Source: an uncultured Bacilli bacterium (GTDB lineage Bacteria > Bacillota_I > Bacilli_A > RFN20 > CAG-826). Taken from it: DNA of 64,000 bases. Within the stretch, counting starts at the first letter, position 1; every line of letters begins with the position of its first letter. The stretch lies in NCBI GenBank assembly GCA_905236715.1, contig CAJOMQ010000012.1, forward strand, positions 1 through 64,000. Reading direction: 5' to 3'. The notes beneath the pieces were generated by a model that saw only the letters and a program-made list of their open reading frames with translations, was not told the DNA's origin and did not search any database. This document shows, piece after piece, positions 25,376-35,648 of this stretch. The translations under genes and the position numbers were made by a program.

Positions 25376-26014
25376 TTATTGCCATGTGGGATATGTTTTA
25401 TTAATTTCGCTCACATCTTCTTGTGTGGGATGTGTATTTGCTTCATGTTCTACGCTATCGCCAAAAACAAGTTCGCTATCTTCTCCTTCTCCCTCGTAGT
25501 GGATGTCAAGGCCATACCAATACAATTGGAAAAGTAAATCATCAAGTGATACAGGAACAAATAATGTAATTGCCTTACTATTTACTTCCGAATAAATAAT
25601 TTTTTCAATTTTATCGGGTGCAATAACGAACGTTTCACCAAATATTTCTTCAATCGTGGACAAGGTAAAACCGATATTTAATTTGTAATTATCTTGGGCC
25701 ATTTTGTTACCGATATTGTAATAACCATCGATATTAATACCTTCCGCTAAGATGTCATAAAGAAAATAAAGAGGATTATCTTCATCATCTTTGGTGGCGT
25801 CCGCTAATTTTGCGGATAAGCTGATTTTTATTTCTTTACCGACTACTTCCCCGTCATTGGTAACTTCGTTTTTATTTAAATTCATTCCGACCGAAAAATG
25901 TGTGCCGGAATTTTTACCCATCTGGAAGGTATATTCACCCACAAACGAGTTTGATTGACAAGATGCTAACAGTAAAGGCATCAACAAGAAGGGAAGAAAT
26001 TTCACTTTTTTCAT
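25376..26014 (-). CDS. lipoprotein of unknown function
   Basis: The protein is 212 aa with a lipoprotein signal (FLPFLLMPLLLASC, Cys19). The rest is predicted mostly beta (VGEYTFQMGKNSGTHFSVGMNLNKNE), a shape like a lipocalin-type or small binding lipoprotein. I recognise no family. It leads the ABC exporter operon and may bind the exported substrate. It is divergent from the M6 protease gene; 26015-26223 is the shared upstream region. Confidence 0.75.
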   Translation of the reverse strand: MKKVKFLPFLLMPLLLASCQSNSFVGEYTFQMGKNSGTHFSVGMNLNKNEVTNDGEVVGKEIKISLSAKLADATKDDEDNPLYFLYDILAEGINIDGYYNIGNKMAQDNYKLNIGFTLSTIEEIFGETFVIAPDKIEKIIYSEVNSKAITLFVPVSLDDLLFQLYWYGLDIHYEGEGEDSELVFGDSVEHEANTHPTQEDVSEINKTYPTWQ

Positions 26015-26223
26015 ATCACTAACCCCACATTACTTTTAAAATTTTAGCAATAGGCTAAAACGAAATAAACAAAATTTTTTGTTTGATATATTTTTTTCAT
26101 CCCATCAAGAAAATATTCAAAATTGATGTTTTTCCAATTTTTCTTTTTTGCATAATTAATGCTAATTCTCTATAATATATCCACGACATATTTATATGTT
26201 GTTTCTTATTAAGGAGACCATTC

Positions 26224-27939
26224 ATGAAAAAGAAATTTACATTCGCGATTCTCTTACCATTATTAACAATGACTTTAACTAGTTGTGATTTTTTCGATCG
26301 CATTCGTTCTAATATCATTGATGATTCCACTTCGGAAAATAGTGGTAATTCTAGTGATACTTCTAGTAGCACAGGCTCTGATACTTCTTCAAGTTCTGGT
26401 TCATCCAGTTCTTCAAGTAGCTCCAGTTCCTCATCTTCTTCTAGTTCATCCAGTTCTTCCTCGAGTAGTTCTAGTTCTTCTGAAGAATCCACCCTTGGTA
26501 AGACAGATATCCGTCAGACCTATAACGATTATGTAAATTACAACGCTTATGATTTAGATTTATGTCCCACCACAGGAACACCAAAGATTTTAATTATTCC
26601 TGTGTGGTTCACTGACTCCACAAATTACATCACTTCCGCCAATAAAGCCAATGTTCGTGATGATATCCGTAAAGCTTATTTAGGCACCACCAGTGAAACT
26701 GGCTGGCACAGTGTGGCTTCTTATTATGCCGAAGAATCAAAGGGTGCTTTAAATTTAACAGGTGTTGTCACTGATTGGTATGAACCCGGCAATGCTTCTT
26801 CAGCTTACTATAGCGATGATAGTGGTTTTACTGCCACACAAAATCTAGTGACCGCAGCTTCTAACTGGTATTTCAGCCAAACAGGAGCCTCACGTAAAGA
26901 TTTTGATAGTGATGGCAATGGTCACCTCGATGGTGTTTTACTTATCTATGCCGCTCCCGATTATTCTGTTTTAAAAAATAATAACGCTTCTAATTTATGG
27001 GCATATTGTTATTGGCTACAAAATTATGATGCTAGTACATCTAATCCTACTCCCAACGTCTTTTTCTGGGCTTCATATGATTTCATGTATGATTCTGTCA
27101 CCGCTTTGGCCCGCACTGGCAAAACTTATAACAACGGTCAACGCCCTGGTGGAAATACCAGTATTGATGCTCATACATTTATCCATGAAATGGGTCACGT
27201 GATGGGATTAGAAGATTATTACGATTATAGTAATAGCTATTGCCCTGCCGGCGCATTCTCTATGCAAGATTATAACGTCGGTGGTCATGATCCATATTCT
27301 GTCATGGCTTATGGTTGGGCAGACCCCTATATTCCTACTGAAAGTTGTTCCATTACTATCGGTGCATTCCAAACTAATCACGATATGATTTTATTAACCC
27401 CATCATGGAATGAATACGATTCACCTTTTGATGAATACTTATTATTGGAATTATATACACCAACTGGGCTCAATCAATTGGATTCTGCCACTAGTTATAC
27501 AGGCTATCCACAAGGACCAACGGTTCCTGGCATTAGATTATGGCATGTTGATGCCCGTTTAACTTATTACACCGGTGGTGATTTTACGACAAGTTTAATC
27601 ACTAATGCGAAAAGAAGTGGTGGTAATATCTACCACGCAATGAGCAATACCTATGGCGATGAAGAAGGCTATATTTCCGTATTAGGAAGTTCTTATTCTA
27701 ATTACAATCTATTGCAATTAATTCGTAATAGCACAACAGCAACCTATAAACCTACCGATTATTTAAGTTCTAGTTCTTTATTTAAAAATGGTTCTTCATT
27801 CAATATGAATACCTATAAAAAACAATTTGTTAAAAGCGGCAAATTGAATAGCAACACAGATCTCGGTTGGTCATTCACTGTTTCTATATCCGGAAGTGGT
27901 GAAAACGCCACCGCGACCATTAATTTAACTAAGAATTAA
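26224..27939 (+). CDS. M6-family metalloprotease lipoprotein
   Basis: The protein is 571 aa. The lipoprotein signal ends at Cys21 (TMTLTSC). A low-complexity serine linker spans ~45-90. Residues ~100-450 are an immune inhibitor A-like M6 peptidase: LDLCPTTGTPKILIIPVWF, DSDGNGHLDGVLLIYAAPDY and the zinc motif HEMGH at 321-325, followed by GLEDYYDY. It should be a surface-anchored zinc protease. AAGGAG precedes the ATG. The next gene starts one base after the stop, so a protease/ABC operon is likely. Confidence 0.9.
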   Translation: MKKKFTFAILLPLLTMTLTSCDFFDRIRSNIIDDSTSENSGNSSDTSSSTGSDTSSSSGSSSSSSSSSSSSSSSSSSSSSSSSSSSEESTLGKTDIRQTYNDYVNYNAYDLDLCPTTGTPKILIIPVWFTDSTNYITSANKANVRDDIRKAYLGTTSETGWHSVASYYAEESKGALNLTGVVTDWYEPGNASSAYYSDDSGFTATQNLVTAASNWYFSQTGASRKDFDSDGNGHLDGVLLIYAAPDYSVLKNNNASNLWAYCYWLQNYDASTSNPTPNVFFWASYDFMYDSVTALARTGKTYNNGQRPGGNTSIDAHTFIHEMGHVMGLEDYYDYSNSYCPAGAFSMQDYNVGGHDPYSVMAYGWADPYIPTESCSITIGAFQTNHDMILLTPSWNEYDSPFDEYLLLELYTPTGLNQLDSATSYTGYPQGPTVPGIRLWHVDARLTYYTGGDFTTSLITNAKRSGGNIYHAMSNTYGDEEGYISVLGSSYSNYNLLQLIRNSTTATYKPTDYLSSSSLFKNGSSFNMNTYKKQFVKSGKLNSNTDLGWSFTVSISGSGENATATINLTKN

Positions 27940-27940
27940 G

Positions 27941-30568
27941 ATGATTAAACTAGATCAAGTCAGTAAGAAATATGATCTTTCTTCTAACGAATATGTCTTA
28001 GCGTTAGATCATATTTCCTTGACACTCCCTGACCGCGGTCTAGTTTTTATTTTGGGTAAATCAGGAAGTGGTAAATCCACTTTATTGAATCTCATCGGTG
28101 GTTTAGATACTGTCAGTGAAGGCGATATTATTGTTGACGGTAATTATATTAATAAATTAAATGAAAATGCTTTAGCGGATTACCGCAATAATTATCTCGG
28201 TTTTATTTTCCAAGATTATTTGCTCTTTGATAATCTTACCGTCTTTGAAAATATCAAATTATCGTTATCACTCCAAGATAATAACGATGATGCCTTAGTG
28301 GATGATTTATTAGAGCAAGTAGATTTAAAAGAATATCGTAATCGTTATCCGAAAAACCTTTCTGGTGGACAAAAACAAAGAATTGTCATTGCCCGTGGCA
28401 TTGCTAAAAAGCCAAAAATTTTATTATGTGATGAACCCACTGGTAATTTGGATAGCCAAACCGCAACATCTATTTTGGATTTATTAAAAAAGATATCTAA
28501 AGATATTCTTGTTGTGGTGGTATCTCACAATCAAGATGATGCATATAAATACGCGGATAGGATTGTGGAAATCGCCGATGGTCATATTATTGGTGATCGC
28601 GTCAATGAATCTATCCAAAATGATTTTGTTTTAGATAATGGCACCTTATATGTGAATAATCTCCATCATTTAAGCTCAGAATCATTAGAAGAAATTAATA
28701 ACCAATTAGAAAAAGGTCAAATTCAGCATCTCGAACCAAAAAGCAAATTATTTGTGCCCAAAAAAGATGATGAAGAAGAGATGAAAATAGAGGCATTTAC
28801 ACAAAAGAAGATGCCTGTTAATGAAAAAATAAAATTATCTTTCCGTTTTCAAAAGAAGCGTCTTATCTCAACGATTTTAGTATCTTTATTATGTTCTTTA
28901 TTAGCGATTATCCTCGGTTTATCAGAAACTTTTGTGACCTTTTCCGCGAAAGAAATCATGCAAAATTCGCTCACCAGTAGTGATAACGCTGCATTTGTGA
29001 TGAAAAAAGGTCGCTTTGATGATGAAAATCCCGAAGACATTCGTGATGGTTCTTTAGTTCGTATTAATGATGATGACATTGCATCATTTAATAACGCAAA
29101 TGGAGATGAACCATATTATTTCCTCTCTAATTTTAATCTTCCAATCTCCTTTGATAGATTTGAATTATCAATGGAAATATCTATTTCTGATCGCATAAAT
29201 CTCCGTTATTTCTATTTAGGAGAAACTTATGGAACTTTGTTAACTAATGAGACATTTTTAGATAAAGTCTATCCCAATTACAAAGTTCTCGCGGGTGATC
29301 TTTACGACAAAGATTATGGAATAGTGATTACTGATTATGTGGCGGATGCGATTCTTTTATATTCCAAATTAAATTATTCCACCTATGAAGATATCATTGG
29401 TCCTTATAAAAATAAGAGTCAAGATTCTGTCGGCTATATTAATGCGATTATTTCCACTGACTATAAGAATAGATACGATGATTTAATTTCTTTATTTGAA
29501 TCTTATCTCAGTGGTGGAGACGTCACTTATAACGATATAGTAGCGTCAGATCAATATTTAGATTTTTATGAAGAAGTACGAACTTTTTTAGGCGTTGATT
29601 ACGCTTTAAGTCCGCATTTTATCGAAGCTTGTCAATCATATGAAGCAAGGAATTATACACGTTTAGATAGAACTATTTTTAGTCTTGATGGGATTGATAT
29701 GAATGTCATCATTCCCACTTATTACGCTTATAGCGCAGATGAATATAGTCTAGATTTCCCCATTGAAGAAAAAACTATTGTCTTTTCATTAAATGAATTC
29801 AATACATTACTAAACGCTCATTTTACTCTTGAAGAAATTAATGATTTTGGCATCGACACCGTGCACATGCAAAGAATTGCCGCGGCTTATGTGGAAGGTG
29901 AATTCATCTATGATGATTATGTGAAAATAGTGGTCAAGGACACCAATGATTATCGCGCTTTATTATCTCCTGATTTATTTATCACATTCCGACAAATTGA
30001 TACTTTCAATTTTGCTATATATGCGGAAAATACTGCTTCCGCAATGGCGATATATGAAGCGATGAATCAAAGAGCTTTCTATGCTTTATCAAGTTATGTT
30101 TCCGCTGCTATTGCGATTAAAGATGTTGTTAATGTCTTCTCTGATTTCTTTGCTCTAGTGGTTATTGTTTTATTAATTTCATTAATCTCGTTATTAGTGC
30201 TAGTGGCATTATCTAATGTCCGTCAAATGCGGCATAACATCGGGGTTTTAAAAGCTTTAGGAATGAAAGATAATTCCATTTCTTCTTTATTTATTTTTCA
30301 AATTATATTCATGTCCATTATTTCTATCGCGGGATTTATCGGTGGCATTTTCATATTTAAAGAAATGACCAATGATATTTTGTTTAAATCATTTATGAAT
30401 TTCTTAAGAAACCCCGCATTAAAATTTATTGAAATATTAAAATTAAATCCATTCGTTATTACTTCTAATATTTTGATTATCTTGGTTGTTTATGGTCTTT
30501 CTACTTTGATACCATTATTAATGATGAAAAGGATGAAACCTCTTAATATTATTCGTCGGAGCCATTAA
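27941..30568 (+). CDS. MacB-like ABC protein (ATPase fused to FtsX permease)
   Basis: The protein is 875 aa. Residues 1-225 are an ABC ATPase (Walker A GKSGSGKS, signature LSGGQKQR, Walker B ILLCDEPTGNLD). A membrane helix near 310-330 is followed by a ~370-residue extracellular domain, then three helices at ~720-865 in an FtsX-type fold (VALSNVRQMRHNIGVLKALGM). It resembles MacB/LolCDE-like machines that act on surface or exported peptides rather than moving them across the membrane. Directly behind the M6 protease, it may help release or sense that protease's products (inference). Confidence 0.9.
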   Translation: MIKLDQVSKKYDLSSNEYVLALDHISLTLPDRGLVFILGKSGSGKSTLLNLIGGLDTVSEGDIIVDGNYINKLNENALADYRNNYLGFIFQDYLLFDNLTVFENIKLSLSLQDNNDDALVDDLLEQVDLKEYRNRYPKNLSGGQKQRIVIARGIAKKPKILLCDEPTGNLDSQTATSILDLLKKISKDILVVVVSHNQDDAYKYADRIVEIADGHIIGDRVNESIQNDFVLDNGTLYVNNLHHLSSESLEEINNQLEKGQIQHLEPKSKLFVPKKDDEEEMKIEAFTQKKMPVNEKIKLSFRFQKKRLISTILVSLLCSLLAIILGLSETFVTFSAKEIMQNSLTSSDNAAFVMKKGRFDDENPEDIRDGSLVRINDDDIASFNNANGDEPYYFLSNFNLPISFDRFELSMEISISDRINLRYFYLGETYGTLLTNETFLDKVYPNYKVLAGDLYDKDYGIVITDYVADAILLYSKLNYSTYEDIIGPYKNKSQDSVGYINAIISTDYKNRYDDLISLFESYLSGGDVTYNDIVASDQYLDFYEEVRTFLGVDYALSPHFIEACQSYEARNYTRLDRTIFSLDGIDMNVIIPTYYAYSADEYSLDFPIEEKTIVFSLNEFNTLLNAHFTLEEINDFGIDTVHMQRIAAAYVEGEFIYDDYVKIVVKDTNDYRALLSPDLFITFRQIDTFNFAIYAENTASAMAIYEAMNQRAFYALSSYVSAAIAIKDVVNVFSDFFALVVIVLLISLISLLVLVALSNVRQMRHNIGVLKALGMKDNSISSLFIFQIIFMSIISIAGFIGGIFIFKEMTNDILFKSFMNFLRNPALKFIEILKLNPFVITSNILIILVVYGLSTLIPLLMMKRMKPLNIIRRSH

Positions 30569-30570
30569 TT

Positions 30571-31260
30571 ATGAAAAGAAGATTAAATGTATTTCTCTAT
30601 GGTATTTTTGCTGGGACCGCTATTGCGTTAGGCGGCATATTATTCATTTTATGTAATGCTTATATTCCGAGTGAGAATAATTATTTCAGTCCGACCTTAG
30701 CGGGAGCTTTGTTATTCCCGGTTGGTTTATTATTAGTGTGCTTTTTCAAATTTAATCTTTTTACCGGAAAAATCGGTATGGCTTTTCGCAATAAAAAATT
30801 AGACAAAAAAGGCCTCAATGTCTGGGAATGGTTAGCCTGGATATTGTTCGGCAACACTATTGGGGCCATGGCGATTGGTTTTATTATTTATGCTTTTACT
30901 TTAATTAATAAAGAATCCGCTTTTTCTACTACGGTATATAGCATTGCTAATTCTCGCAATATGTCTTTTGATTTTGCAGGTATTTTCCCGATGATTTATA
31001 GAAGCATCTTATGTGGTGCTCTCGTTTATATCGCTGTTTATTTCTTTAATAAATTAGATAATACATTTGGCAAAGTAGTGGGTATTATCGTCCCCATTTC
31101 CTTCTTTGTCGTATGTGGTTTTCAACACTGTATCGCTAATATGTTTTATATTGCGACAGGATGTGTATTTACTATCAATTCCCTTGTCGGGTTATTGATT
31201 TGTATTTTAGGCAATTCTATTGGTGCTTTATTATTAGATTTATTCGTTAAATACGAATAA
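30571..31260 (+). CDS. formate/nitrite transporter family channel
   Basis: This 229-aa protein has about six helices. The family blocks GIFAGTAIALGG, FNLFTGKIG, FGNTIGA and GFQHCIANMF match FNT proteins (FocA/NirC/HSC), pentameric channels for small anions. In a fermenter the likely cargo is formate. It starts two bases after the ABC gene's stop; the shared operon with a protease and ABC protein is odd for an FNT channel. Confidence 0.85.
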   Translation: MKRRLNVFLYGIFAGTAIALGGILFILCNAYIPSENNYFSPTLAGALLFPVGLLLVCFFKFNLFTGKIGMAFRNKKLDKKGLNVWEWLAWILFGNTIGAMAIGFIIYAFTLINKESAFSTTVYSIANSRNMSFDFAGIFPMIYRSILCGALVYIAVYFFNKLDNTFGKVVGIIVPISFFVVCGFQHCIANMFYIATGCVFTINSLVGLLICILGNSIGALLLDLFVKYE

Positions 31261-31261
31261 G

Positions 31262-31546
31262 TTATTCTTCTTTTTTATCGTTATTATCTTCTGGTTTTGC
31301 CTCTTTAGATTCTTTCTTTTTTTTGGCGAGAAAGATAGAAAGGAAAACAGTATTAATAACAAATAGGGCACCATTTAAAGCAGCGGTGGGCCAAGTCTTG
31401 GTTAATATGCCGTAAATCAAGCACAAAATGGCGCCGCTCGCGTTAATCAAACGGATCATATGGACCTTTTTCATCAAAAAAGATGCTAATACTAAGGCCA
31501 TTCCCGCATAGCCCACAATTTCAATAACAATTTTACTCCATTCCAT
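31262..31546 (-). CDS. YgjV-like small membrane protein
   Basis: The protein is 94 aa, with three hydrophobic stretches (IEIVGYAGMALVLASFLM, MIRLINASGAILCLIYGIL, ALNGALFVINTVFLSIF) followed by a charged tail. The layout, NASGAILCLIYGI and W-P-AA match the YgjV family of unknown function. The start at 31546 has GGAGG nine bases ahead; longer starts do not. Its end is two bases from the convergent FNT gene's end. Confidence 0.7.
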   Translation of the reverse strand: MEWSKIVIEIVGYAGMALVLASFLMKKVHMIRLINASGAILCLIYGILTKTWPTAALNGALFVINTVFLSIFLAKKKKESKEAKPEDNNDKKEE

Positions 31547-31734
31547 GGTTGATTGCCTCCAATAATTCCCTTTTATCTTAATCATTTTTTGGTTTCTAAT
31601 CATTGTTTTTTTCACTTTTGAGATAGCCAATTTCCCAAATGTTGGGGATTTACCGATAATTTTTTAAATTTTTTGTTGTTTTTTCGCGTGTGTATATTAA
31701 AATAACTATTGTATTTAGGAGGGATATCGTATCC

Positions 31735-32979
31735 ATGAAAAAACGTAAAGCCAAAAAATCTGTCGTTGCCCTTGGTATTTTCACCTTATGTGTGTTAGTT
31801 TTATGGGCATTTTTCTATGTGGCAATTTCCTGTGGTTTAGCGGGCGAAAGTTTCTTAGCTAAACACTTAGGCGTCTTACAAACCGTTCCTGATTTCGAAG
31901 TTAAAGCCGGACCATCTGTCTTCTTCCTTATCTCTGGTTTGATCCTTGTTGCCGCATTAGTCTTATCAATCGTTATTTCCGCAAAGAAGAAAAGAGGCAT
32001 CGTGTGGTTTGGATTTGCCGCATTAGCCATTGCTACATTTGCTACTAACGAATTGTTCGCTAACATGACCAGAAGTGATGTGAACTTAGGTTATGTTGAA
32101 TTATTAAGCTGGACTGAATATCCAAGTACAGTCTTATCCTCATTCGGCGTTGCCGCTACTTCTTTATTAGCGTTAGTTATTTCTATCGTCTTCTTCGTTG
32201 TTGCCGCTTTAGATGCTTGCAACAAATTAGAACCAAAACAAGAAGGCCTTTCTGAAGAAGAATTAGCCAAACAACAACAAGAACTCGAAGAAACCATTCG
32301 TCGTATTGTCAAAGAAGAAATCGAAAAGAGACCTGAAGTCATTCAAAATTTCTATGGTGTTCGTCCACAAGAATTAATCAATAACGAAGACGTTGCTCAA
32401 GAAGTTAAAGAAGAACCTAAAGAACAACCCAAAGAAGAACCCAAAGAAGAACCAAAACCAGAGCCACAACCAGAACCACAACCCGAACCAGTTGTTGCTC
32501 CAGTGGAAGAATCCGCGGAAGAAAAAGCCAAAATCATTCGTATTCCATTTGATGAAAGATTAGTGGCCGCGGAAAAAGACTTAAAAGATAATTACAACGA
32601 ATTAAAGAATGAAATTCTTGCTTATGGTGTCAAATCTCGTATTTCCAATTCTGGCGATACATTCCGTTTACATCGTAAAGCATTCGTCAAGATTACCATT
32701 GCTGGTAAAGGCTTAAAATTATACTTCGCCTTAAATCCTGCTGATTATGCAGAATCAACCATTCCTGTCATCGATGCTTCTGATAAGAACATCTATGAAG
32801 AAACTCCATTAGCCTTCAAAGTTAAATCTAACCTTTCTGTCAAGAGAGCCAAACAATTAATCGCTGATGTGATGGCCACAGAAAATTTAACCAAAGAAGA
32901 ACCCCAAAATACTGACTGGGTCAAACAAGTCAGAAAAGATTTAAGAGAAGAAAAGAAAGCCGAAAAAGAAGGCAAATAA
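31735..32979 (+). CDS. membrane protein with Pro/Glu repeat and conserved C-terminal domain
   Basis: The protein is 414 aa. Four hydrophobic helices lie at ~8-30, 53-75, 82-102 and 125-150. A coiled-coil-like stretch (EEELAKQQQELEETIRRIVKEE) follows, then a low-complexity PKEEPKPEPQPEP repeat (~215-255). The C-terminal ~120 residues (ERLVAAEKDLKDNYNELKNEI, then LKLYFALNPADY, then IYEETPLAFKVKS) form a conserved soluble domain often seen alone in Firmicutes proteins of unknown role. AGGAGGG precedes the ATG at 31735. Its codon use looks like that of a highly expressed gene. Confidence 0.7.
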   Translation: MKKRKAKKSVVALGIFTLCVLVLWAFFYVAISCGLAGESFLAKHLGVLQTVPDFEVKAGPSVFFLISGLILVAALVLSIVISAKKKRGIVWFGFAALAIATFATNELFANMTRSDVNLGYVELLSWTEYPSTVLSSFGVAATSLLALVISIVFFVVAALDACNKLEPKQEGLSEEELAKQQQELEETIRRIVKEEIEKRPEVIQNFYGVRPQELINNEDVAQEVKEEPKEQPKEEPKEEPKPEPQPEPQPEPVVAPVEESAEEKAKIIRIPFDERLVAAEKDLKDNYNELKNEILAYGVKSRISNSGDTFRLHRKAFVKITIAGKGLKLYFALNPADYAESTIPVIDASDKNIYEETPLAFKVKSNLSVKRAKQLIADVMATENLTKEEPQNTDWVKQVRKDLREEKKAEKEGK

Positions 32980-33002
32980 TTCTCCTAGATTATTGAAAAA
33001 CT

Positions 33003-33029
33003 AAGGTATGCATTGCATACCTTTTTTTT
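33003..33029 (+). terminator. intrinsic terminator
   Basis: AAGGTATG/CATACCTT with a five-base loop, then a T tract. Confidence 0.85.
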
Positions 33030-33112
33030 ATCCGCGCGTGTAATCATTTACATAGAGGAATTTTTTTGCTAATATCCTAATCACTGAGACAAAGAAAGGA
33101 AGTGGTGGCAAG

Positions 33113-34150
33113 ATGGATATTCCTGAGCCTATATCGTGGCTTATCATTGGAATTTGTGTGCTTTTTCATTTTTTCTTCTCTGCTAGTGAAACTGCTCTAT
33201 CTTGCTGCAACCGATTCAAAATGCAAGTCCAAGCGGATGATGGAAGTCATGCCGCTAAACTTGTCATCAAAGTTTTAGATAAATTCGATCGCACTTTAAC
33301 AACAGTGCTCATCGGAAGTAATATTGTTGCTATTTCCGCCTCCGCTGTTTCGACAGTCCTCTTTTTAGCATATTTCCAAAATATCATTCCTGACTTTGCT
33401 GTTTCTTTAATTTCTTCTATTACGATTACATTAATTATTTATGCCATTGGTGATGCTTTACCAAAAACGATTGCTAGAGCGATCCCCGATACATTATCCA
33501 AAATAGTTATTTATCCCATTTATGGTTTATTATGGTTTTTCACTTATATCATACCGATTACTTTATTATTTGAATTATTAACCAAAGCGATTGATAAGGT
33601 TTTCAAAGTGAAAAAAGGCAGCGACCTCACGGAAGAAGATTTTGAAAATACGATTGATCGCGTGACTGATGAAGGGGTATTAGAAGAAGAACAAGCGGAA
33701 ATTATTCAATCCGCTTTAGAATTTGCGGACACCAACGTGAAAGAAGTATTAACACCAAGGGAAAAAATATTCGCTGTTGATATCAATGGCCTCACGCACG
33801 ATAAATTAAAAGATATATTAATGAACACGAATTATTCCCGTATCCCCATCTATGATGGTGATTTTGATCATTTCATTGGTGTTTTATATATTAAAAATTA
33901 TTTCCGGGCGATTGAAGAAAGAAGTAATGCTTCCATTAGGAAGATGTTACAAAAGCCATATTTCATTTCCCCAAACGTCATGATTGATGATTTATTTAAC
34001 GGCTTTAAAAAGCATCATACCCACCTCGCTTTAGTGCGTGATAAAAATCATCACATCATCGGTATGGTGACCATGGAAGATGTTTTAGAAGAAGTGGTGA
34101 GCGATATTGCCGAACCAGCGAATATGAAAGGAAAAAAGAACAATGAATAG
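33113..34150 (+). CDS. CNNM/HlyC-type membrane protein (DUF21 + CBS), short form
   Basis: The protein is 345 aa. The N-terminal DUF21 region (FFSASETALS, residues 21-30, is the signature) has about four helices. A CBS pair follows (VLTPREKIFAVD, then HLALVRDKNHHIIGMVTMEDVLEEVV). The C-terminal CorC_HlyC domain is missing. This family is linked to magnesium and cobalt export and to magnesium homeostasis. Its end overlaps a longer paralogue by eight bases, suggesting the two make a heteromer. AGGAAG precedes the ATG. Confidence 0.88.
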   Translation: MDIPEPISWLIIGICVLFHFFFSASETALSCCNRFKMQVQADDGSHAAKLVIKVLDKFDRTLTTVLIGSNIVAISASAVSTVLFLAYFQNIIPDFAVSLISSITITLIIYAIGDALPKTIARAIPDTLSKIVIYPIYGLLWFFTYIIPITLLFELLTKAIDKVFKVKKGSDLTEEDFENTIDRVTDEGVLEEEQAEIIQSALEFADTNVKEVLTPREKIFAVDINGLTHDKLKDILMNTNYSRIPIYDGDFDHFIGVLYIKNYFRAIEERSNASIRKMLQKPYFISPNVMIDDLFNGFKKHHTHLALVRDKNHHIIGMVTMEDVLEEVVSDIAEPANMKGKKNNE

Positions 34151-35438
34151 GCCTGATTTGTGGTGGGTATATTTAATCGTGGCTATCGTATGTGCGATTA
34201 TATCGGCCTTTTGTTCCGCGGCGGATTTAGTTTATGGTGTGGTGGACCAAGATAAATTAGCCCTAGAGGCTCAAAAAGGCGATAAAAAAGCCGAAAAGGC
34301 GCTGAAAATCGCTCAAGACTACGAATTATCCATTTCTTCCATTTTATTCGGTAATAACGTCGTAAATGTGATTGCTTCTTCTATGCTCGCTTTAGTGGCG
34401 ATGTCTTGGATATTCTACGATGGTCGTGATTTTGGTCAATCTCTCATCGTGGAAGCGATATTTACTGTGATATTAATTGTGTTCTGTGAATTCTTACCCA
34501 AAGCTATCGCTAAGAGATTTAATTATCAATTAGCCAAATCTTTTGTTGGCTTTGTCACCGTGATTAAATTCTTGCCCACAATTATTATTGTGTGGCCGAT
34601 TTCTAAATTATTTAAATTAATTGGTAAATTATTCCAAAAACAATCTAAAGAAGAAGATAAAATCGATGAAGATGTCTTAGAAGAAATGGTGGACACCATG
34701 GAAGAAGAAGACAAATTAGAAGAAGGGGAAGCCGAAATGGTCAGATCCGCTTTAGATTTAAATGATATTCAAGCTTTTGAAATCATGACTCCCCGTGTGG
34801 ATGTTTTTGCGATTAATGTGGAAGATGATGTTGAAGAAATCTTAGAAGATGAAGAAATATATAAACATTCTCGTATCCCCGTATATGAAGAAACCATTGA
34901 TAACATTATTGGTATCTTACCCATTAAATCCCTTTTAAAAGCGGTTCTTAAAGGCGGCAGAATTGATATTAAATCGCTCTGCTATAAGCCTTTATTTATT
35001 CCCCGTAATCACCAAGTATTAGATTTGTTATCCGAATTTAAAACTTCGAAAATCCACATCGCTGTTATCGTTGATGAATATGGTGGTACCGAAGGTATTA
35101 TCACCATGGAAGATGTTTTAGAAGAAATTGTCGGTGATATTTTTGATGAAACGGACGATATTGAAGAAGAAGTCGTGGAGAAGGATGAAAACACCTATAT
35201 TATCGATGGTTCGATGAATATTGATGATTTCTTTGAATTAATTGATTTCCACGATGAAGAATTTGAAACCGATTATTCCACGGTCGCGGGATTATGCCAA
35301 GAAATATTAGACCGTTTCGCTAAAGTCGGTGATGTCTTTAATTTCTATCATTATCAAATGAAAGTCTTAGAAGCGGATGAATTTACTGTCGAGAAAGTAC
35401 AGGTAAAAAATCTTTTACCAGACAATAAAGAAGAATAA
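34143..35438 (+). CDS. CNNM/HlyC-CorC membrane protein, full form
   Basis: The protein is 431 aa. DUF21 (FCSAADLVYG) with four helices is followed by a CBS pair (EIMTPRVDVFAIN, then IHIAVIVDEYGGTEGIITMEDVLEEIVGDI) and a C-terminal CorC_HlyC domain (TYIIDGSMNIDDFFELIDF, then TVAGLCQEILDRFAKVGD). The charged linker near 160-190 is very acidic. Overlap with the shorter paralogue points to a functional pair for divalent-metal homeostasis. Confidence 0.9.
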   Translation: MNRPDLWWVYLIVAIVCAIISAFCSAADLVYGVVDQDKLALEAQKGDKKAEKALKIAQDYELSISSILFGNNVVNVIASSMLALVAMSWIFYDGRDFGQSLIVEAIFTVILIVFCEFLPKAIAKRFNYQLAKSFVGFVTVIKFLPTIIIVWPISKLFKLIGKLFQKQSKEEDKIDEDVLEEMVDTMEEEDKLEEGEAEMVRSALDLNDIQAFEIMTPRVDVFAINVEDDVEEILEDEEIYKHSRIPVYEETIDNIIGILPIKSLLKAVLKGGRIDIKSLCYKPLFIPRNHQVLDLLSEFKTSKIHIAVIVDEYGGTEGIITMEDVLEEIVGDIFDETDDIEEEVVEKDENTYIIDGSMNIDDFFELIDFHDEEFETDYSTVAGLCQEILDRFAKVGDVFNFYHYQMKVLEADEFTVEKVQVKNLLPDNKEE

Positions 35439-35447
35439 TATAGTTGT

Positions 35448-35645
35448 ATGCTTTATAAGAACACCAAATTAGAAGAAAGAAGCGATCAAGAACCCAAATT
35501 TGATCCCAAAAATAAAACCGATCGAAAAATCATGTGGATGGTGATTATTTCGGTTTCTGTTTTAGTGGTGCTTATCGCTGGATTAATTACTATTTATTAT
35601 CTATTCTTCCACGGTGGTTCCGGTGGTTCTTCTATTATTGAATAA
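35448..35645 (+). CDS. small single-pass membrane protein
   Basis: The protein is 65 aa: a polar, charged N-terminus (~27 residues), one hydrophobic helix (WMVIISVSVLVVLIAGLITIYYLF) and a glycine/serine tail. It lies nine bases after the CorC gene and probably shares its transcript. No Shine-Dalgarno site; perhaps a small accessory subunit. The family is unknown. Confidence 0.6.
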   Translation: MLYKNTKLEERSDQEPKFDPKNKTDRKIMWMVIISVSVLVVLIAGLITIYYLFFHGGSGGSSIIE

Positions 35646-35648
35646 TAG

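Noticed and set aside
26380-26490. Microsatellite in the serine-rich stretch
   Set aside because: It is a coding serine linker using mixed serine codons within a lipoprotein; no pure repeat unit is present.
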